From Mycobacterium sp. 852014-50255_SCH5639931 (GTDB taxonomy: Bacteria > Actinomycetota > Actinomycetes > Mycobacteriales > Mycobacteriaceae): a stretch of 64,000 nucleotides of DNA. Both the position numbers and the translations under genes were made by a program. Where the stretch lies: assembly GCF_001665605.1 (NCBI RefSeq), contig NZ_LZSV01000010.1, forward strand, positions 147,369-211,368. Direction: 5' to 3'. Shown piece by piece: positions 36,244 to 45,541 of this stretch (its first letter is position 1; every line of letters starts with the position of its first letter). The notes beneath the pieces were generated by a model. The model had not been told where the DNA came from and ran no database searches. It worked only from the letters and a program-made list of their open reading frames with translations.

Positions 36244-36263
36244 ATCTTACTCCGGAGTAAGAT
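36244..36263. promoter_or_regulatory. Perfect 20-bp palindrome, likely operator of fadE24
   Basis: ATCTTACTCCGGAGTAAGAT is a perfect inverted repeat 40 bp before the fadE24 start. The size and symmetry suit a TetR- or GntR-type repressor dimer. The right arm contains TAAGAT, which could serve as a -10 element. Confidence 0.7.
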
Positions 36264-36303
36264 AGGCTTATTCGCACTGCCCCAACTACTACAGGCTGCC
36301 GAC

Positions 36304-37713
36304 ATGACCGACACTGGTTCCGGTTCAACACAGAGTTCGAAATCCGCCCGCTCGCGTCGCAAACGAAATGACCAGCAGAGCGGGATCGGGCTGCAACCCC
36401 ACAAGCGCACCGGCGTCGACATCGCCATCGCGCTGCTTACTCCGCTGATGGGCCAGGAATTCCTGGACAAGTACCGCCTGCGCGATCCGGTCAACCGGGG
36501 GCTGCAGTACGGCACCAAGACCGTCTTCTCCACCGCCGCCGCCGCCTCCCGCCAGTTCAAGCGGCTGCAGAATCTGCGCGGCGGACCGACCCGACTGAAG
36601 TCGAGCGGCAAGGACTACTTCGACCTGACGCCCGACGACGACCAGAAGATGATCGTCGAGACCCTCAGCGAATTCGCCGAGGAGGTGCTGCGGCCCGCTG
36701 CGCACGACGCCGACGAGGCGGCGACCTACCCGCCCGACCTGATCGCCAGAGCCGCCGAGTTGGGCATCACCGCGATCAACATCCCCGAGGACTTCGACGG
36801 CATCGCCGCCCACCGCTCGAGCGTGACCAACGTGCTGGTGGCCGAGGCGCTCGCCTACGGCGACATGGGTCTCGCGTTGCCGATCCTGGCCCCCGGGGGC
36901 GTGGCCGCCGCGCTGACCCACTGGGGCAGCGCGGACCAGCAGGCCACCTATCTGCACGAGTTCGCCGGCGAGAACGTTCCCCAGGCCTGCGTCGCGATCG
37001 CCGAGCCGCAACCGCTGTTCGACCCCACCCGTCTGAAGACCACCGCGGTGCGTACACCGAGCGGCTACCGCCTCGATGGCGTGAAGTCGTTGGTCCCGGC
37101 GGCGGCCGACGCCGAGTTGTTCATCGTCGGAGCGCAGCTCGACGGCAGGCCCGCCCTGTTCATCGTCGAGTCGTCGACGAAAGGCCTTACCGTCAAGGCG
37201 GATCCGAGCATGGGTATCCGCGCGGCGGCCCTGGGCCACGTCGAGCTGTCCGGCGTCACGGTCCCGCTGAGCGCGCGGCTGGGCGAGGACGAGGCGACCG
37301 ACGACGACTACTCGGAGGCCATCGCGCTGTCCCGCCTGGGCTGGGCGGCGCTGGCGGTGGGCACCTCGCACGCGGTGCTCGACTACGTCGTGCCCTACGT
37401 GAAGGAGCGCGAGGCCTTCGGCGAGCCGATCGCGCATCGTCAGGCCGTCGCGTTCATGTGCGCCAACATCGCGATCGAACTGGACGGACTGCGGTTGATC
37501 ACCTGGCGCGGCGCGGCCCGTGCCGAACAGGGCCTGCCCTTCATTCGCGAGGCGGCGCTGGCCAAGCGGCTGGGCGCCGACAAGGGTATGCAGATCGGCC
37601 TGGACGGCGTGCAGCTGCTCGGCGGCCACGGCTTTACGAAGGAACACCCGGTCGAGCGTTGGTATCGCGACCTGCGGGCCATCGGCGTGGCCGAGGGCGT
37701 CGTCGTCATCTAA
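36304..37713 (+). CDS. fadE24: Acyl-CoA dehydrogenase FadE24
   Basis: 469 residues, longer than most ACADs because of an N-terminal extension of about 110 residues (KIGLQPHKRTGVD-type sequence, here IGLQPHKRTGVDIAIALL) characteristic of FadE24. The ACAD core starts near residue 115 and ends with LLGGHGFTKEHPVERWYRDLRAI. ATG 36304 matches the M. tuberculosis protein. In M. tuberculosis fadE24 and fadE23 are induced by isoniazid (literature knowledge). Paired with fadE23 33 bp downstream. Confidence 0.9.
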   Translation: MTDTGSGSTQSSKSARSRRKRNDQQSGIGLQPHKRTGVDIAIALLTPLMGQEFLDKYRLRDPVNRGLQYGTKTVFSTAAAASRQFKRLQNLRGGPTRLKSSGKDYFDLTPDDDQKMIVETLSEFAEEVLRPAAHDADEAATYPPDLIARAAELGITAINIPEDFDGIAAHRSSVTNVLVAEALAYGDMGLALPILAPGGVAAALTHWGSADQQATYLHEFAGENVPQACVAIAEPQPLFDPTRLKTTAVRTPSGYRLDGVKSLVPAAADAELFIVGAQLDGRPALFIVESSTKGLTVKADPSMGIRAAALGHVELSGVTVPLSARLGEDEATDDDYSEAIALSRLGWAALAVGTSHAVLDYVVPYVKEREAFGEPIAHRQAVAFMCANIAIELDGLRLITWRGAARAEQGLPFIREAALAKRLGADKGMQIGLDGVQLLGGHGFTKEHPVERWYRDLRAIGVAEGVVVI

Positions 37714-37746
37714 CTCGTCATCCAACTCAAAGCTGAAAGACCAATC

Positions 37747-38952
37747 ATGGCAATCAATCTGGAACTGCCCCGCAAGCTGCAAGCGGTGGCCGTCAAGACC
37801 CATCAGGGCGCCGCGGAGCTGATGCGGCCGATCGCGCGCAAGTACGACCTCAAGGAACACGCCTACCCGGTCGAACTCGACACGTTGTACAACCTGTTCG
37901 CGGGCGCGTCGGAATCGATCGAATTCGCCGGGGCCGACAACCTGGGCGACGAGAACCAGGACCGGGACCAGAACCACAACGGCGCCAACATGGCGGCGCT
38001 GCTACAGACCCTAGAGGCCTGCTGGGGCGACGTCGCGATGATGCTGTCGGTCCCCTATCAGGGCTTGGGCAACGCGGCCATCTCCGCCGTGGCCACCGAA
38101 GAACAGCTGGAACGCCTGGGCAAGGTGTGGGCGGCGATGGCCATCACCGAACCGGGCTTCGGCTCGGACTCGGCGGCGGTGTCGACCACCGCGAAGCTGG
38201 ACGGCGACGAGTACGTGATCAACGGCGAGAAGATTTATGTCACAGCCGGTTCGCGCGCCACCCACATCGTGGTGTGGGCCACGCTGGACAAGTCGCAGGG
38301 GCGTGCGGCGATCAAGTCGTTCATCGTCCCGCGCGAGCACCCCGGCGTCACGGTCGAACGGCTCGAACGCAAGCTCGGCATCAAGGGCTCCGACACCGCG
38401 GCGATCCGGTTCGACAACGTCCGCATCCCCAAGGAAAACCTGCTGGGGAATCCGGAAATCGAAGTCGGCAAAGGCTTTTCCGGCGTGATGGAGACTTTCG
38501 ACAACACCCGGCCGATCGTGGCCGCCATGGCCATCGGGGTCGGTCGCGCCGCCCTGGAGGAGATCCGCAAGATCCTCACCGAGGCCGGGGTGGAGATCTC
38601 CTATGACAAGCCGTCGCACGCTCAGAGCGCCGCGGCCGCAGAGTTCCTGCGGATGGAGGCCGACTGGGAGGCCGCCTACCTGCTGGCGCTGCGGGCGGCG
38701 TGGCAGGCCGACAACAGGATCCCCAACTCCAAAGAGGCGTCGATGAGCAAGGCCAAGGCCGGCCGGATGGCCAGCGACGTCACCCTCAAGACCGTCGAAT
38801 TGGCGGGCACCGCAGGCTATTCCGAGCAATCGATGCTGGAGAAGTGGGCGCGCGACTCCAAGATCCTCGACATCTTCGAGGGCACCCAGCAGATCCAGCA
38901 GTTGGTGGTCGCCCGCCGCCTGCTGGGGCTGTCGTCGGCCGAGCTCAAATAG
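37747..38952 (+). CDS. fadE23: Acyl-CoA dehydrogenase FadE23
   Basis: 401 residues. ACAD signatures include AITEPGFGSDSAAVSTTA near 130-147 (flavin contact), the substrate region VERLERKLGIKGSDTAAIRFDNVRIP, and the C-terminal LAGTAGYSEQSMLEKWARDSKILDIFEGTQQIQQLVVAR, in which the Glu of IFEGT is at the usual catalytic place. It follows fadE24 and probably forms a heteromeric enzyme with it. The end overlaps the convergent aldo/keto reductase by 8 bp. Confidence 0.92.
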   Translation: MAINLELPRKLQAVAVKTHQGAAELMRPIARKYDLKEHAYPVELDTLYNLFAGASESIEFAGADNLGDENQDRDQNHNGANMAALLQTLEACWGDVAMMLSVPYQGLGNAAISAVATEEQLERLGKVWAAMAITEPGFGSDSAAVSTTAKLDGDEYVINGEKIYVTAGSRATHIVVWATLDKSQGRAAIKSFIVPREHPGVTVERLERKLGIKGSDTAAIRFDNVRIPKENLLGNPEIEVGKGFSGVMETFDNTRPIVAAMAIGVGRAALEEIRKILTEAGVEISYDKPSHAQSAAAAEFLRMEADWEAAYLLALRAAWQADNRIPNSKEASMSKAKAGRMASDVTLKTVELAGTAGYSEQSMLEKWARDSKILDIFEGTQQIQQLVVARRLLGLSSAELK

Positions 38953-39802
38953 CGACCGCGTTCAGCTGCTCGCGCACGTCACCGTCGAGGTCGATGGACG
39001 CGACGTCCAGGTTCTCCTCGAGGTGCCGCACCGACGACGTTCCCGGGATCAGCAGCACGTTGGGCGCCAGGCTCAGCGTCCACGCCAACGCGACCTGCGC
39101 CGGCGTGCGCCCCAGCCGCTCGGCGGCGTCGACCACGAGTTGGTGGGTGAGCACCGGGTTTGGCCGCATGAAGGCGGCCCCCAGGGGGAAGAACGGAACG
39201 AACGCGATCCCGCGCGCCGCGCACTCGGCGAGCACCGGCGCCGACTCGCGCTGAACCAGATTGAACGCGTTTTGCACACAGGCGATTTCGGTGCGCTCGC
39301 ACGCATGCAGTAGGTGTTCGCGGTTGACGTTGCTCAGCCCGATGCCGCCGATCAGCCCCTCGTCCCGGGCCTCGATCATGACCGACAGCTGGTCGTCGAA
39401 CAGCTGATCCGGCCCGTCGCTTTCGAACACGCGCAGGTTGACCGCGGCCAGCTGGTCGACACCGAGGGCACGCAGGTTGGTCTCGATGTCGCGCCGCAAG
39501 TCGGACGGCGCGTCGACCGGCAGCCAGCCGCCGCTGCCGTCGCGACGCCCGCCCACCTTGCTCACCAGCGCCAGGTTCTCCGGATAGGGGTGCAACGCCT
39601 CGCGGATGAGCTCGTTCGCCACATCGGGACCGTAGAACTGGGCGGTGTCGATGTGGTCGACGCCGAGTTCGACCGCCCGCCGCAGCACGGCCAGCGCCTC
39701 GTCGCGGTCCCGGGGCGGCCCGAACGCGTTCGGACCCGGCAACTGCATGGCGCCGAAGCCCACCCGGGAGACCGAAAAACGACCGAGTGGAAAGGAATCC
39801 AT
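38945..39802 (-). CDS. Aldo/keto reductase
   Basis: 285 residues of a TIM-barrel oxidoreductase. HIDTAQFYGP carries the catalytic Asp and Tyr and SKVGG the Lys; the usual His position reads VNLRVF, so the tetrad is incomplete. NADPH-binding IPGTSSVRHLEENL is near the C-terminus. It would reduce aldehydes or ketones with NADPH, but the altered tetrad leaves activity open. Divergent from the MDR oxidoreductase gene at 39825. Confidence 0.85.
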   Translation of the reverse strand: MDSFPLGRFSVSRVGFGAMQLPGPNAFGPPRDRDEALAVLRRAVELGVDHIDTAQFYGPDVANELIREALHPYPENLALVSKVGGRRDGSGGWLPVDAPSDLRRDIETNLRALGVDQLAAVNLRVFESDGPDQLFDDQLSVMIEARDEGLIGGIGLSNVNREHLLHACERTEIACVQNAFNLVQRESAPVLAECAARGIAFVPFFPLGAAFMRPNPVLTHQLVVDAAERLGRTPAQVALAWTLSLAPNVLLIPGTSSVRHLEENLDVASIDLDGDVREQLNAVAI

Positions 39803-39824
39803 ACCGTGAGGTTAGCGTCGAGGC

Positions 39825-40823
39825 ATGGACACGTTTCAAGCGCTCGTTGCTCGCGAAGATGGCGACCGGATAACCGCGTCGGTCGAGACTTTGAGCCAGT
39901 CGGACCTGCCGCCCGGCGAGGTGACGATCCGGGTGCTCTATTCAAGCGTCAACTACAAGGACGCGCTGGCGCTGACCCCTGGCGGCGGCGTGGTGCGCAG
40001 CTACCCCGTGGTGCCGGGTATCGACCTGACCGGCGAGGTCGTCGAGTCGCAGTCACCCGAGTTCGGTGTCGGCGAGAAGGTGCTGGCCCACGGGTACCAG
40101 ATCGGCACCGGCCACCACGGCGGCTACGCCGAATACGCGAGGCTGCCGGCCGACCAGGTCGTCGCCCTCGGCGCGTTGAGCCCGCACGAGGGCGCCGCGA
40201 TCGGCACCGCCGGCTTCACCGCCGCGATGAGCGTGCAGGCGCTGATCGACTGGGGCATCGAACCCGGCGCCGGGTCGGTGGTCGTCACCGGCGCCTCCGG
40301 CGGTGTCGGCTCGGTCAGCGTGGACCTGTTGGCCGCCAAGGGCTATCGGGTGGTCGCGTCGACCGGCAAGGAGGGGGCGGCCGGGCTGCTGAAAGAGCTT
40401 GGCGCCGCAGAGGTTATCGGGCGGCTGCCGGAAGACCCCGACGCCAAACCTCGGCCGTTGGCCAAGGCACGCTGGGCGGCCGCGGTGGACTGCGTCGGCG
40501 GTGCGACCCTGGCCGACGTGCTCAGCACCGTCGACTACGGCGGTGCGGTGGCCTGTAGCGGCCTCACCGGTGGCCCGGGATTGAAGACCACGGTGATGCC
40601 GTTCATCCTGCGCGGCATCGCGCTGCTCGGGATGGATTCGGTGCAGATGCCGATCGGCCCGCGCCGCAAACTGTGGGCGCTGCTGGGCGATTCGTTGCGG
40701 CCGCGCCATCTCGACGCACTCACCAGCGACGTCGACATCAAAGATGTGCTCGATGTGCTGGATCAGGTGCGTGCCGGCAAGTTCACCGGGCGGGCGGTGG
40801 TGCGGGTCGCGGGCGGATTCTGA
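39825..40823 (+). CDS. MDR oxidoreductase, YhdH/AcuI type
   Basis: 332 residues. GroES-like N-terminal part with NYKDALALTPGGG and YPVVPGIDLTGEV, nucleotide-binding VVTGASGGVGSVSVDLLAAKGY, and GMDSVQMPIGPRRKLW near the end place it with the YhdH/AcuI group, which includes NADPH acrylyl-CoA reductases. ATG 39825 follows TAGCGT by six bases and GAGG by one, so the message may be leaderless. Same strand as fadB4. Confidence 0.85.
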   Translation: MDTFQALVAREDGDRITASVETLSQSDLPPGEVTIRVLYSSVNYKDALALTPGGGVVRSYPVVPGIDLTGEVVESQSPEFGVGEKVLAHGYQIGTGHHGGYAEYARLPADQVVALGALSPHEGAAIGTAGFTAAMSVQALIDWGIEPGAGSVVVTGASGGVGSVSVDLLAAKGYRVVASTGKEGAAGLLKELGAAEVIGRLPEDPDAKPRPLAKARWAAAVDCVGGATLADVLSTVDYGGAVACSGLTGGPGLKTTVMPFILRGIALLGMDSVQMPIGPRRKLWALLGDSLRPRHLDALTSDVDIKDVLDVLDQVRAGKFTGRAVVRVAGGF

Positions 40824-40845
40824 GTCGGCAGTAGGCTGACCGACC

Positions 40846-41817
40846 ATGCGAGCAGCACGGGTGATTCGGCTGGACGGTCCGGACGCGATAGAGGTGGCGG
40901 AGGTCGACGAACCCTCGGGTGACGGCGTGGTCGTCGATGTGCACGCCGCCGGTGCCGCATTCCCCGACGCCCTACTGACCCGGGGCCTGTACCAGTACCG
41001 CCCCGAACCGCCGTTCGTGCTGGGAGCCGAGATCGCCGGTGTGGTGCGTTCGGCGCCGGATGGCGCACACGTGCAGGCCGGCGACCGGGTCGTCGGACTG
41101 ACGATGCTGTCCGGCGGGATGGCCGAGGTCGCGATCCTGCAGCCCGACCGGGTGTTCAAGCTCCCCGACAACGTGAGTTTCGAGGCGGGCGCCGGCCTGC
41201 TGTTCAACGACCTGACGGTGTACTTCGCCCTGACGGTGCGCGGCCGGCTGGCCCAGGGCGAGACGGTGCTGGTGCACGGCGCCGCCGGCGGGATCGGGAC
41301 ATCGACGCTGCGGCTGGCATCGTTGCTCGGGGCGTCGCGCACCATCGCGGTCGTCAGTACCGAAAAGAAGGCGGACGTCGCGACCGCCGCCGGGGCCACC
41401 GATGTGGTGCTGGCCGACGGGTTCAAGGACGCGGTCAAGGAGCTCACCGGCGGCCGCGGCGTCGACGTCGTCCTCGACCCGGTGGGCGGTGACCGGTTCA
41501 CCGACTCGCTACGCTCGCTCGCGCCGGGCGGGCGGCTGCTGGTCGTCGGCTTCACCGGCGGCGACATTCCCACCGTCAAGGTGAACCGGTTGCTGCTCAA
41601 CAACATTGACGTGGTCGGCGTGGGCTGGGGCGCCTGGACGGCGACGCATCCGAACGCACTGGCCGAGCAGTGGGCCGGACTGGAGAAGTTGCTCGCCTCG
41701 GGTCAGTTGGCTCCGCCCAATCCGGAGGTCTATCCCCTGGACGACGCCGCCGCAGCGGTCGCGTCCCTGGAGAACCGCACCGCCAAAGGCAAGGTCGTGG
41801 TGCGCGTCCGCGACTGA
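40846..41817 (+). CDS. fadB4: Zinc-free MDR oxidoreductase FadB4
   Basis: 323 residues, the length of M. tuberculosis FadB4 (Rv3141), with ALLTRGLYQYRPEPPFVLGAE and NADPH site LVHGAAGGIGTSTLRLA. No structural or catalytic zinc cysteines are present, so it is of the quinone oxidoreductase type. ATG 40846 stands eight bases after TAGGCT, a leaderless layout. It ends the fadE24-fadB4 neighbourhood conserved with M. tuberculosis. Confidence 0.88.
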   Translation: MRAARVIRLDGPDAIEVAEVDEPSGDGVVVDVHAAGAAFPDALLTRGLYQYRPEPPFVLGAEIAGVVRSAPDGAHVQAGDRVVGLTMLSGGMAEVAILQPDRVFKLPDNVSFEAGAGLLFNDLTVYFALTVRGRLAQGETVLVHGAAGGIGTSTLRLASLLGASRTIAVVSTEKKADVATAAGATDVVLADGFKDAVKELTGGRGVDVVLDPVGGDRFTDSLRSLAPGGRLLVVGFTGGDIPTVKVNRLLLNNIDVVGVGWGAWTATHPNALAEQWAGLEKLLASGQLAPPNPEVYPLDDAAAAVASLENRTAKGKVVVRVRD

Positions 41818-41931
41818 CGCGATGGGCAGTTGATCGGCGACACATAAAACGTCAGCGAAGACACGCCGCATGGGGTCGCGGTGGATTATGTCTCGCGGAC
41901 GGGCGTCTACCCTTGTGCGGCCCGGAAACAA

Positions 41932-41947
41932 AAAGTAATGTCACTTT
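41932..41947. promoter_or_regulatory. Imperfect palindrome upstream of catabolic operon
   Basis: AAAGTAATGTCACTTT has AAAGT/ACTTT arms with partly symmetric centre, 33 bp before the first start codon of the nine-gene operon. It is a candidate site for the TetR protein encoded inside the operon. Confidence 0.4.
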
Positions 41948-41980
41948 CAGTTTTATCCGCGTCCGAGCCGGAGGTCAGCC

Positions 41981-43084
41981 ATGGAATCCTTCGTCCACTT
42001 GCGAAAAGGGAAGACACCGCGCCGCCTGCACGCCGACCTCGACGGGCTCAAGGACGACGAGCTGGGCCGGGGCGGATTCACCGGCCGAACGGCGAACCTC
42101 TACCGCCGCCACGACCCCACCGCCTACCGGTCGGTCGGCCCGCTGCGGCCCGTCGACGTGCTGGCCGGTGAGCTCAAGCCCAGCGACGCCACCGAAGCCG
42201 GCGGCGGTCCCCTGCTGATGTTCAGCAACGCCGACTGCCGAATCCTGTTGAGCCGCCGCCACGAGCCGATGCCGTTCTACACCCGCCACGTCGACGGCGA
42301 CCTGCTGTGCTTCGTCCACCAGGGCGCCGGTCTGGTCGAAACGGAGTTCGGGCCACTGCGCTACTCCGGCGGCGACTGGGTCTACATCCCGAAGGCGTGC
42401 ACCTGGCGCCAGGTGCCCGACAGCGAAACCACCCTGCTGATGGTCGAGGCGACCGACGAATTCCGGGTGCCGCCGGCCGGGCCGCTGGGCCGCCACTTCC
42501 CGTTTGACCCGTCGCAGATGACCATCCCCGACCCGGCACCCATCGACCCGGATCCTTTCCAAGACGGCAGGGACGAGTACGAGGTCCGGCTCATCCATGA
42601 AGGCGGCCCCACAACGCTCTTCTACCAACACAATCCGCTCGACGTCGAAGGCTGGCGCGGCGACAACTTCCCGTTCACGTTCAACATCGCCGACTACAAC
42701 GTGGTCACCTCCGACAGCGTCCACCTGCCGCCGACGGTCCATCTGTTCATGCAGGCCACCGGCGTCTACGTGATGAATTTCCTGCCGAAGCCCGCCGAAG
42801 GCGTCGCCGGCACCGAGCGCACACCGTGGTATCACCGCAATGTCGACTATGACGAGATCGCCTTCTTCCATGGCGGCTCGCTCTACGGCATCCCGATGCC
42901 GCCCGGCCTGATTTCCCATGCGCCGCAAGGCGTTCACCACGGCGCGCCGGAGAAGGCGCGGGAACGGGCGCGCCGCAAATTCGACGATTACTCCCGCGTC
43001 GATTGGCAAGTGATCGCCGTCGATACCCGCCGACGCCTGACCCCCTCGCCCGAGGTGCTGGCCCACGACCTAGGACAACACTGA
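41981..43084 (+). CDS. Homogentisate 1,2-dioxygenase-like cupin
   Basis: 367 residues, two cupin halves. Iron-site candidates are in WYHRNVDYDEIAFFHGG (His and Glu) and in ISHAPQGVHHG near the C-terminus, which parallel the HxRNxxxxE and late His of homogentisate dioxygenase. The first half contains a typical cupin turn (HQGAGLVETEFGPLRYSGGDWVYIP). It would open an aromatic ring with O2, but the true substrate is uncertain because the next genes are not those of tyrosine breakdown. GGAGG lies six bases upstream of ATG 41981. Confidence 0.75.
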   Translation: MESFVHLRKGKTPRRLHADLDGLKDDELGRGGFTGRTANLYRRHDPTAYRSVGPLRPVDVLAGELKPSDATEAGGGPLLMFSNADCRILLSRRHEPMPFYTRHVDGDLLCFVHQGAGLVETEFGPLRYSGGDWVYIPKACTWRQVPDSETTLLMVEATDEFRVPPAGPLGRHFPFDPSQMTIPDPAPIDPDPFQDGRDEYEVRLIHEGGPTTLFYQHNPLDVEGWRGDNFPFTFNIADYNVVTSDSVHLPPTVHLFMQATGVYVMNFLPKPAEGVAGTERTPWYHRNVDYDEIAFFHGGSLYGIPMPPGLISHAPQGVHHGAPEKARERARRKFDDYSRVDWQVIAVDTRRRLTPSPEVLAHDLGQH

Positions 43085-43086
43085 CC

Positions 43087-44268
43087 ATGACGACCCGCCA
43101 CGAATACGAGCGAATCCCCTATCTCGTTGCCTTCCATAACAATTCCACCGTCCGCGACGTCTACGGCGGCCTCGCCGAGATCACGGTGCTGGAGAGCTAC
43201 CTGCTCAGGCCGGTGGACAAGCCGTCGGACACCGTGCTGGTGTTCATGCACCCGATCGGCGGCGGGGCCTACCTGCCGATGATCAACGCGCTGGCCCGGG
43301 CAGGCCATCACGTCATCTACTGCAACAGCCGGTTCCGCGGCACCGACTCGGCGCTGCTGATGGAGAAGGTGGTAGAGGATCTCGGCGAGTGCATCAAGGA
43401 CGCTAAAAAACGGCTGGGTTACGAGAAGGTGGTGCTGGCAGGCTGGAGCGGCGGCGGCTCACTGTCGGTGTTCTACCAGCAGCAGGCCCAGCACCCCACC
43501 ATCACCTCGAGCCCGTCCGGCGACGGCCCCGACCTGACCGGCCTGGACCTGATCCCCGCCGACGGCATCATGCTGCTGGCGGCGCACATCAGTCGGCACG
43601 GCACGCTGACCGAATGGCTCGACGCGTCGATCCTCGACGAATCCGATCCCACCAAGCGCGATCCCGAGCTGGATCTGTACAACCCGGACAACCCGAACCA
43701 GCCGCCCTACAGCCAGGAATTCCTGGCCCGCTACCGCAACGCACAGATCGAACGCAACCGGCGCATCACCGCGTGGGTCAAGGGCAAGCTCGCCGAACTG
43801 AAGGCGGCCGGACGCCCGGACGACGAATTCTGTTTCGTGGTGCACGGCACCATGGCCGACCCGCGTTGGCTGGACCCGACCGTCGATCCCAACGAACGCA
43901 CCCCGAGAACCTGTTACCTGGGGGATCCTCAGGTGGTGAACATGAGCCCGGTCGGGCTGGCCCGCTTCTCCACGTTGCGCGGCTGGCTGTCGCAATGGAG
44001 TTACGACGACGCCCGCGGCGACGGGGTGGCCTGCGGCGCCGACATCGCCGTCCCTGCGCTGGTCATCGGCAACCTGGCCGACGACGCCTGCACGCCCAGC
44101 CACACCCGGCGGCTCTTCAACGCGATCGGGCATCGTGACAAGGAGATGCACGAAATCCCGGGCGCCACCCACTATTACGCGGGCCCCGATCAGCGCGACA
44201 AGCTGCGCGCGGCCGTCGACATCGTGACCGACTGGCTGGTCCGCCACGACTTCGCGGACAAAGAATGA
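43087..44268 (+). CDS. Alpha/beta hydrolase
   Basis: 393 residues. MHPIGGG supplies the oxyanion loop, AGWSGGGSLS the nucleophile Ser, GNLADDACTPSH a probable acid and GATHYYAGPD the catalytic His. It follows the dioxygenase by 2 bp and overlaps the CoA-transferase gene by 4 bp, so it should act on the ring-cleavage product or an ester of the same pathway. Substrate not evident. Confidence 0.8.
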   Translation: MTTRHEYERIPYLVAFHNNSTVRDVYGGLAEITVLESYLLRPVDKPSDTVLVFMHPIGGGAYLPMINALARAGHHVIYCNSRFRGTDSALLMEKVVEDLGECIKDAKKRLGYEKVVLAGWSGGGSLSVFYQQQAQHPTITSSPSGDGPDLTGLDLIPADGIMLLAAHISRHGTLTEWLDASILDESDPTKRDPELDLYNPDNPNQPPYSQEFLARYRNAQIERNRRITAWVKGKLAELKAAGRPDDEFCFVVHGTMADPRWLDPTVDPNERTPRTCYLGDPQVVNMSPVGLARFSTLRGWLSQWSYDDARGDGVACGADIAVPALVIGNLADDACTPSHTRRLFNAIGHRDKEMHEIPGATHYYAGPDQRDKLRAAVDIVTDWLVRHDFADKE

Positions 44269-45476
44269 GCGCACCGGCGACGGGACCGCTGGACGGGGTC
44301 CGGGTGCTCGAGCTGGGCACGCTGATCGCCGGCCCCTTCGCCGGACGGCTGCTGGGCGACATGGGCGCCGACGTCATCAAGGTGGAACCCCCCGGCGCCC
44401 CGGACCCGTTGCGCACCTGGGGCCAGGCCGAGCTCGACGGGCAGCACGTCTTCTGGACGGTGCACGCGCGCAACAAGAGAGCGATCACCCTCGACCTGCG
44501 CCGGCCACGTGGCCGCGAACTGTTCTGCGACCTCGTCGAGAAGTCCGACATCATCGTGGAGAACTTCCGCCCGGGGACGTTGGAGAAATGGGACCTGGGT
44601 TACGACGTGCTGAGCGCCCGCAACCCGGGCATCATCCTGGTTCGGGTGTCGGGCTACGGCCAGACCGGCCCCGACGCGCACAAGGCCGGGTATGCCTCGG
44701 TGGCCGAGGCGGCCAGCGGGCTGCGCTATCTCAACGGTTTCCCCGGCGGCCCGCCGCCCAGGCTGGCGCTCTCGCTCGGCGACACCCTGGCCGGGATGTT
44801 CGGCGCCCAGGGTGCCATGGCCGCGCTGTACCGCCGCAGCATCACCGGGCGGGGCCAGGTGGTGGACGTCGCGCTGACCGAATCCTGTTTGGCGGTCCAG
44901 GAATCCACCATCCCCGACTACGACGTCGGCGGCGTGGTGCGCGGGCCGTCGGGCACCCGGCTGGAGGGCATCGCGCCATCCAACATCTACCGCAGCGCCG
45001 ACGGCTCGTGGGTGGTGATCGCCGCTAACCAGGACACCGTCTTCGCCCGGCTGTGCAAGGCGATGGGCCGCCCGGAGCTGGCCATCGACGACCGGTTCGC
45101 CACGCACGTCGCCCGAGGCCGCAATCAGGACGAACTCGACGAGATCATCGGCGCGTGGGCCGCGGAACGCCAGCCGGGCGACATCATCGAAACCCTCAGC
45201 GCCGCAGGGGTGATCGCCGGGCCGATCAACACGGTCGCGGAGGTGGTCGACGACCCGCAGCTGCGGGCCCGCGGCATGCTGGTCGAACACTTCGATGAAA
45301 GGCTCGGGCGGGACGTTCTCGGGCCGGGCGTCGTGCCGGTGCTGTCGGAATCGCCGGGCCGCGTGCGCAACGCCGGGCCCGCCCGTCCGGGCCAGCACAA
45401 CGACGACGTCTACATCGGGCTGCTGGGGAAGACCGCGGCTGAGCTCGAGGAGCTACGGGCCGAGGAGGTGCTGTGA
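44265..45476 (+). CDS. Class III CoA-transferase (CaiB/BaiF)
   Basis: 403 residues. VRVLELGTLIAGPFAGRLLGDMGADVIKVEPP is the family N-terminus and the catalytic Asp is in LGDTLAGMFGAQGAMAALYRR. It moves CoA between carboxylic acids, activating a pathway intermediate. ATGA overlap with the hydrolase gene. Confidence 0.9.
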   Translation: MSAPATGPLDGVRVLELGTLIAGPFAGRLLGDMGADVIKVEPPGAPDPLRTWGQAELDGQHVFWTVHARNKRAITLDLRRPRGRELFCDLVEKSDIIVENFRPGTLEKWDLGYDVLSARNPGIILVRVSGYGQTGPDAHKAGYASVAEAASGLRYLNGFPGGPPPRLALSLGDTLAGMFGAQGAMAALYRRSITGRGQVVDVALTESCLAVQESTIPDYDVGGVVRGPSGTRLEGIAPSNIYRSADGSWVVIAANQDTVFARLCKAMGRPELAIDDRFATHVARGRNQDELDEIIGAWAAERQPGDIIETLSAAGVIAGPINTVAEVVDDPQLRARGMLVEHFDERLGRDVLGPGVVPVLSESPGRVRNAGPARPGQHNDDVYIGLLGKTAAELEELRAEEVL

Positions 45477-45541
45477 CGCACCGGCGACGATGCAGTGGGG
45501 GCACCTCCCGCTTGCGGGGGACGAAGCGATGAGGAGGAGCG

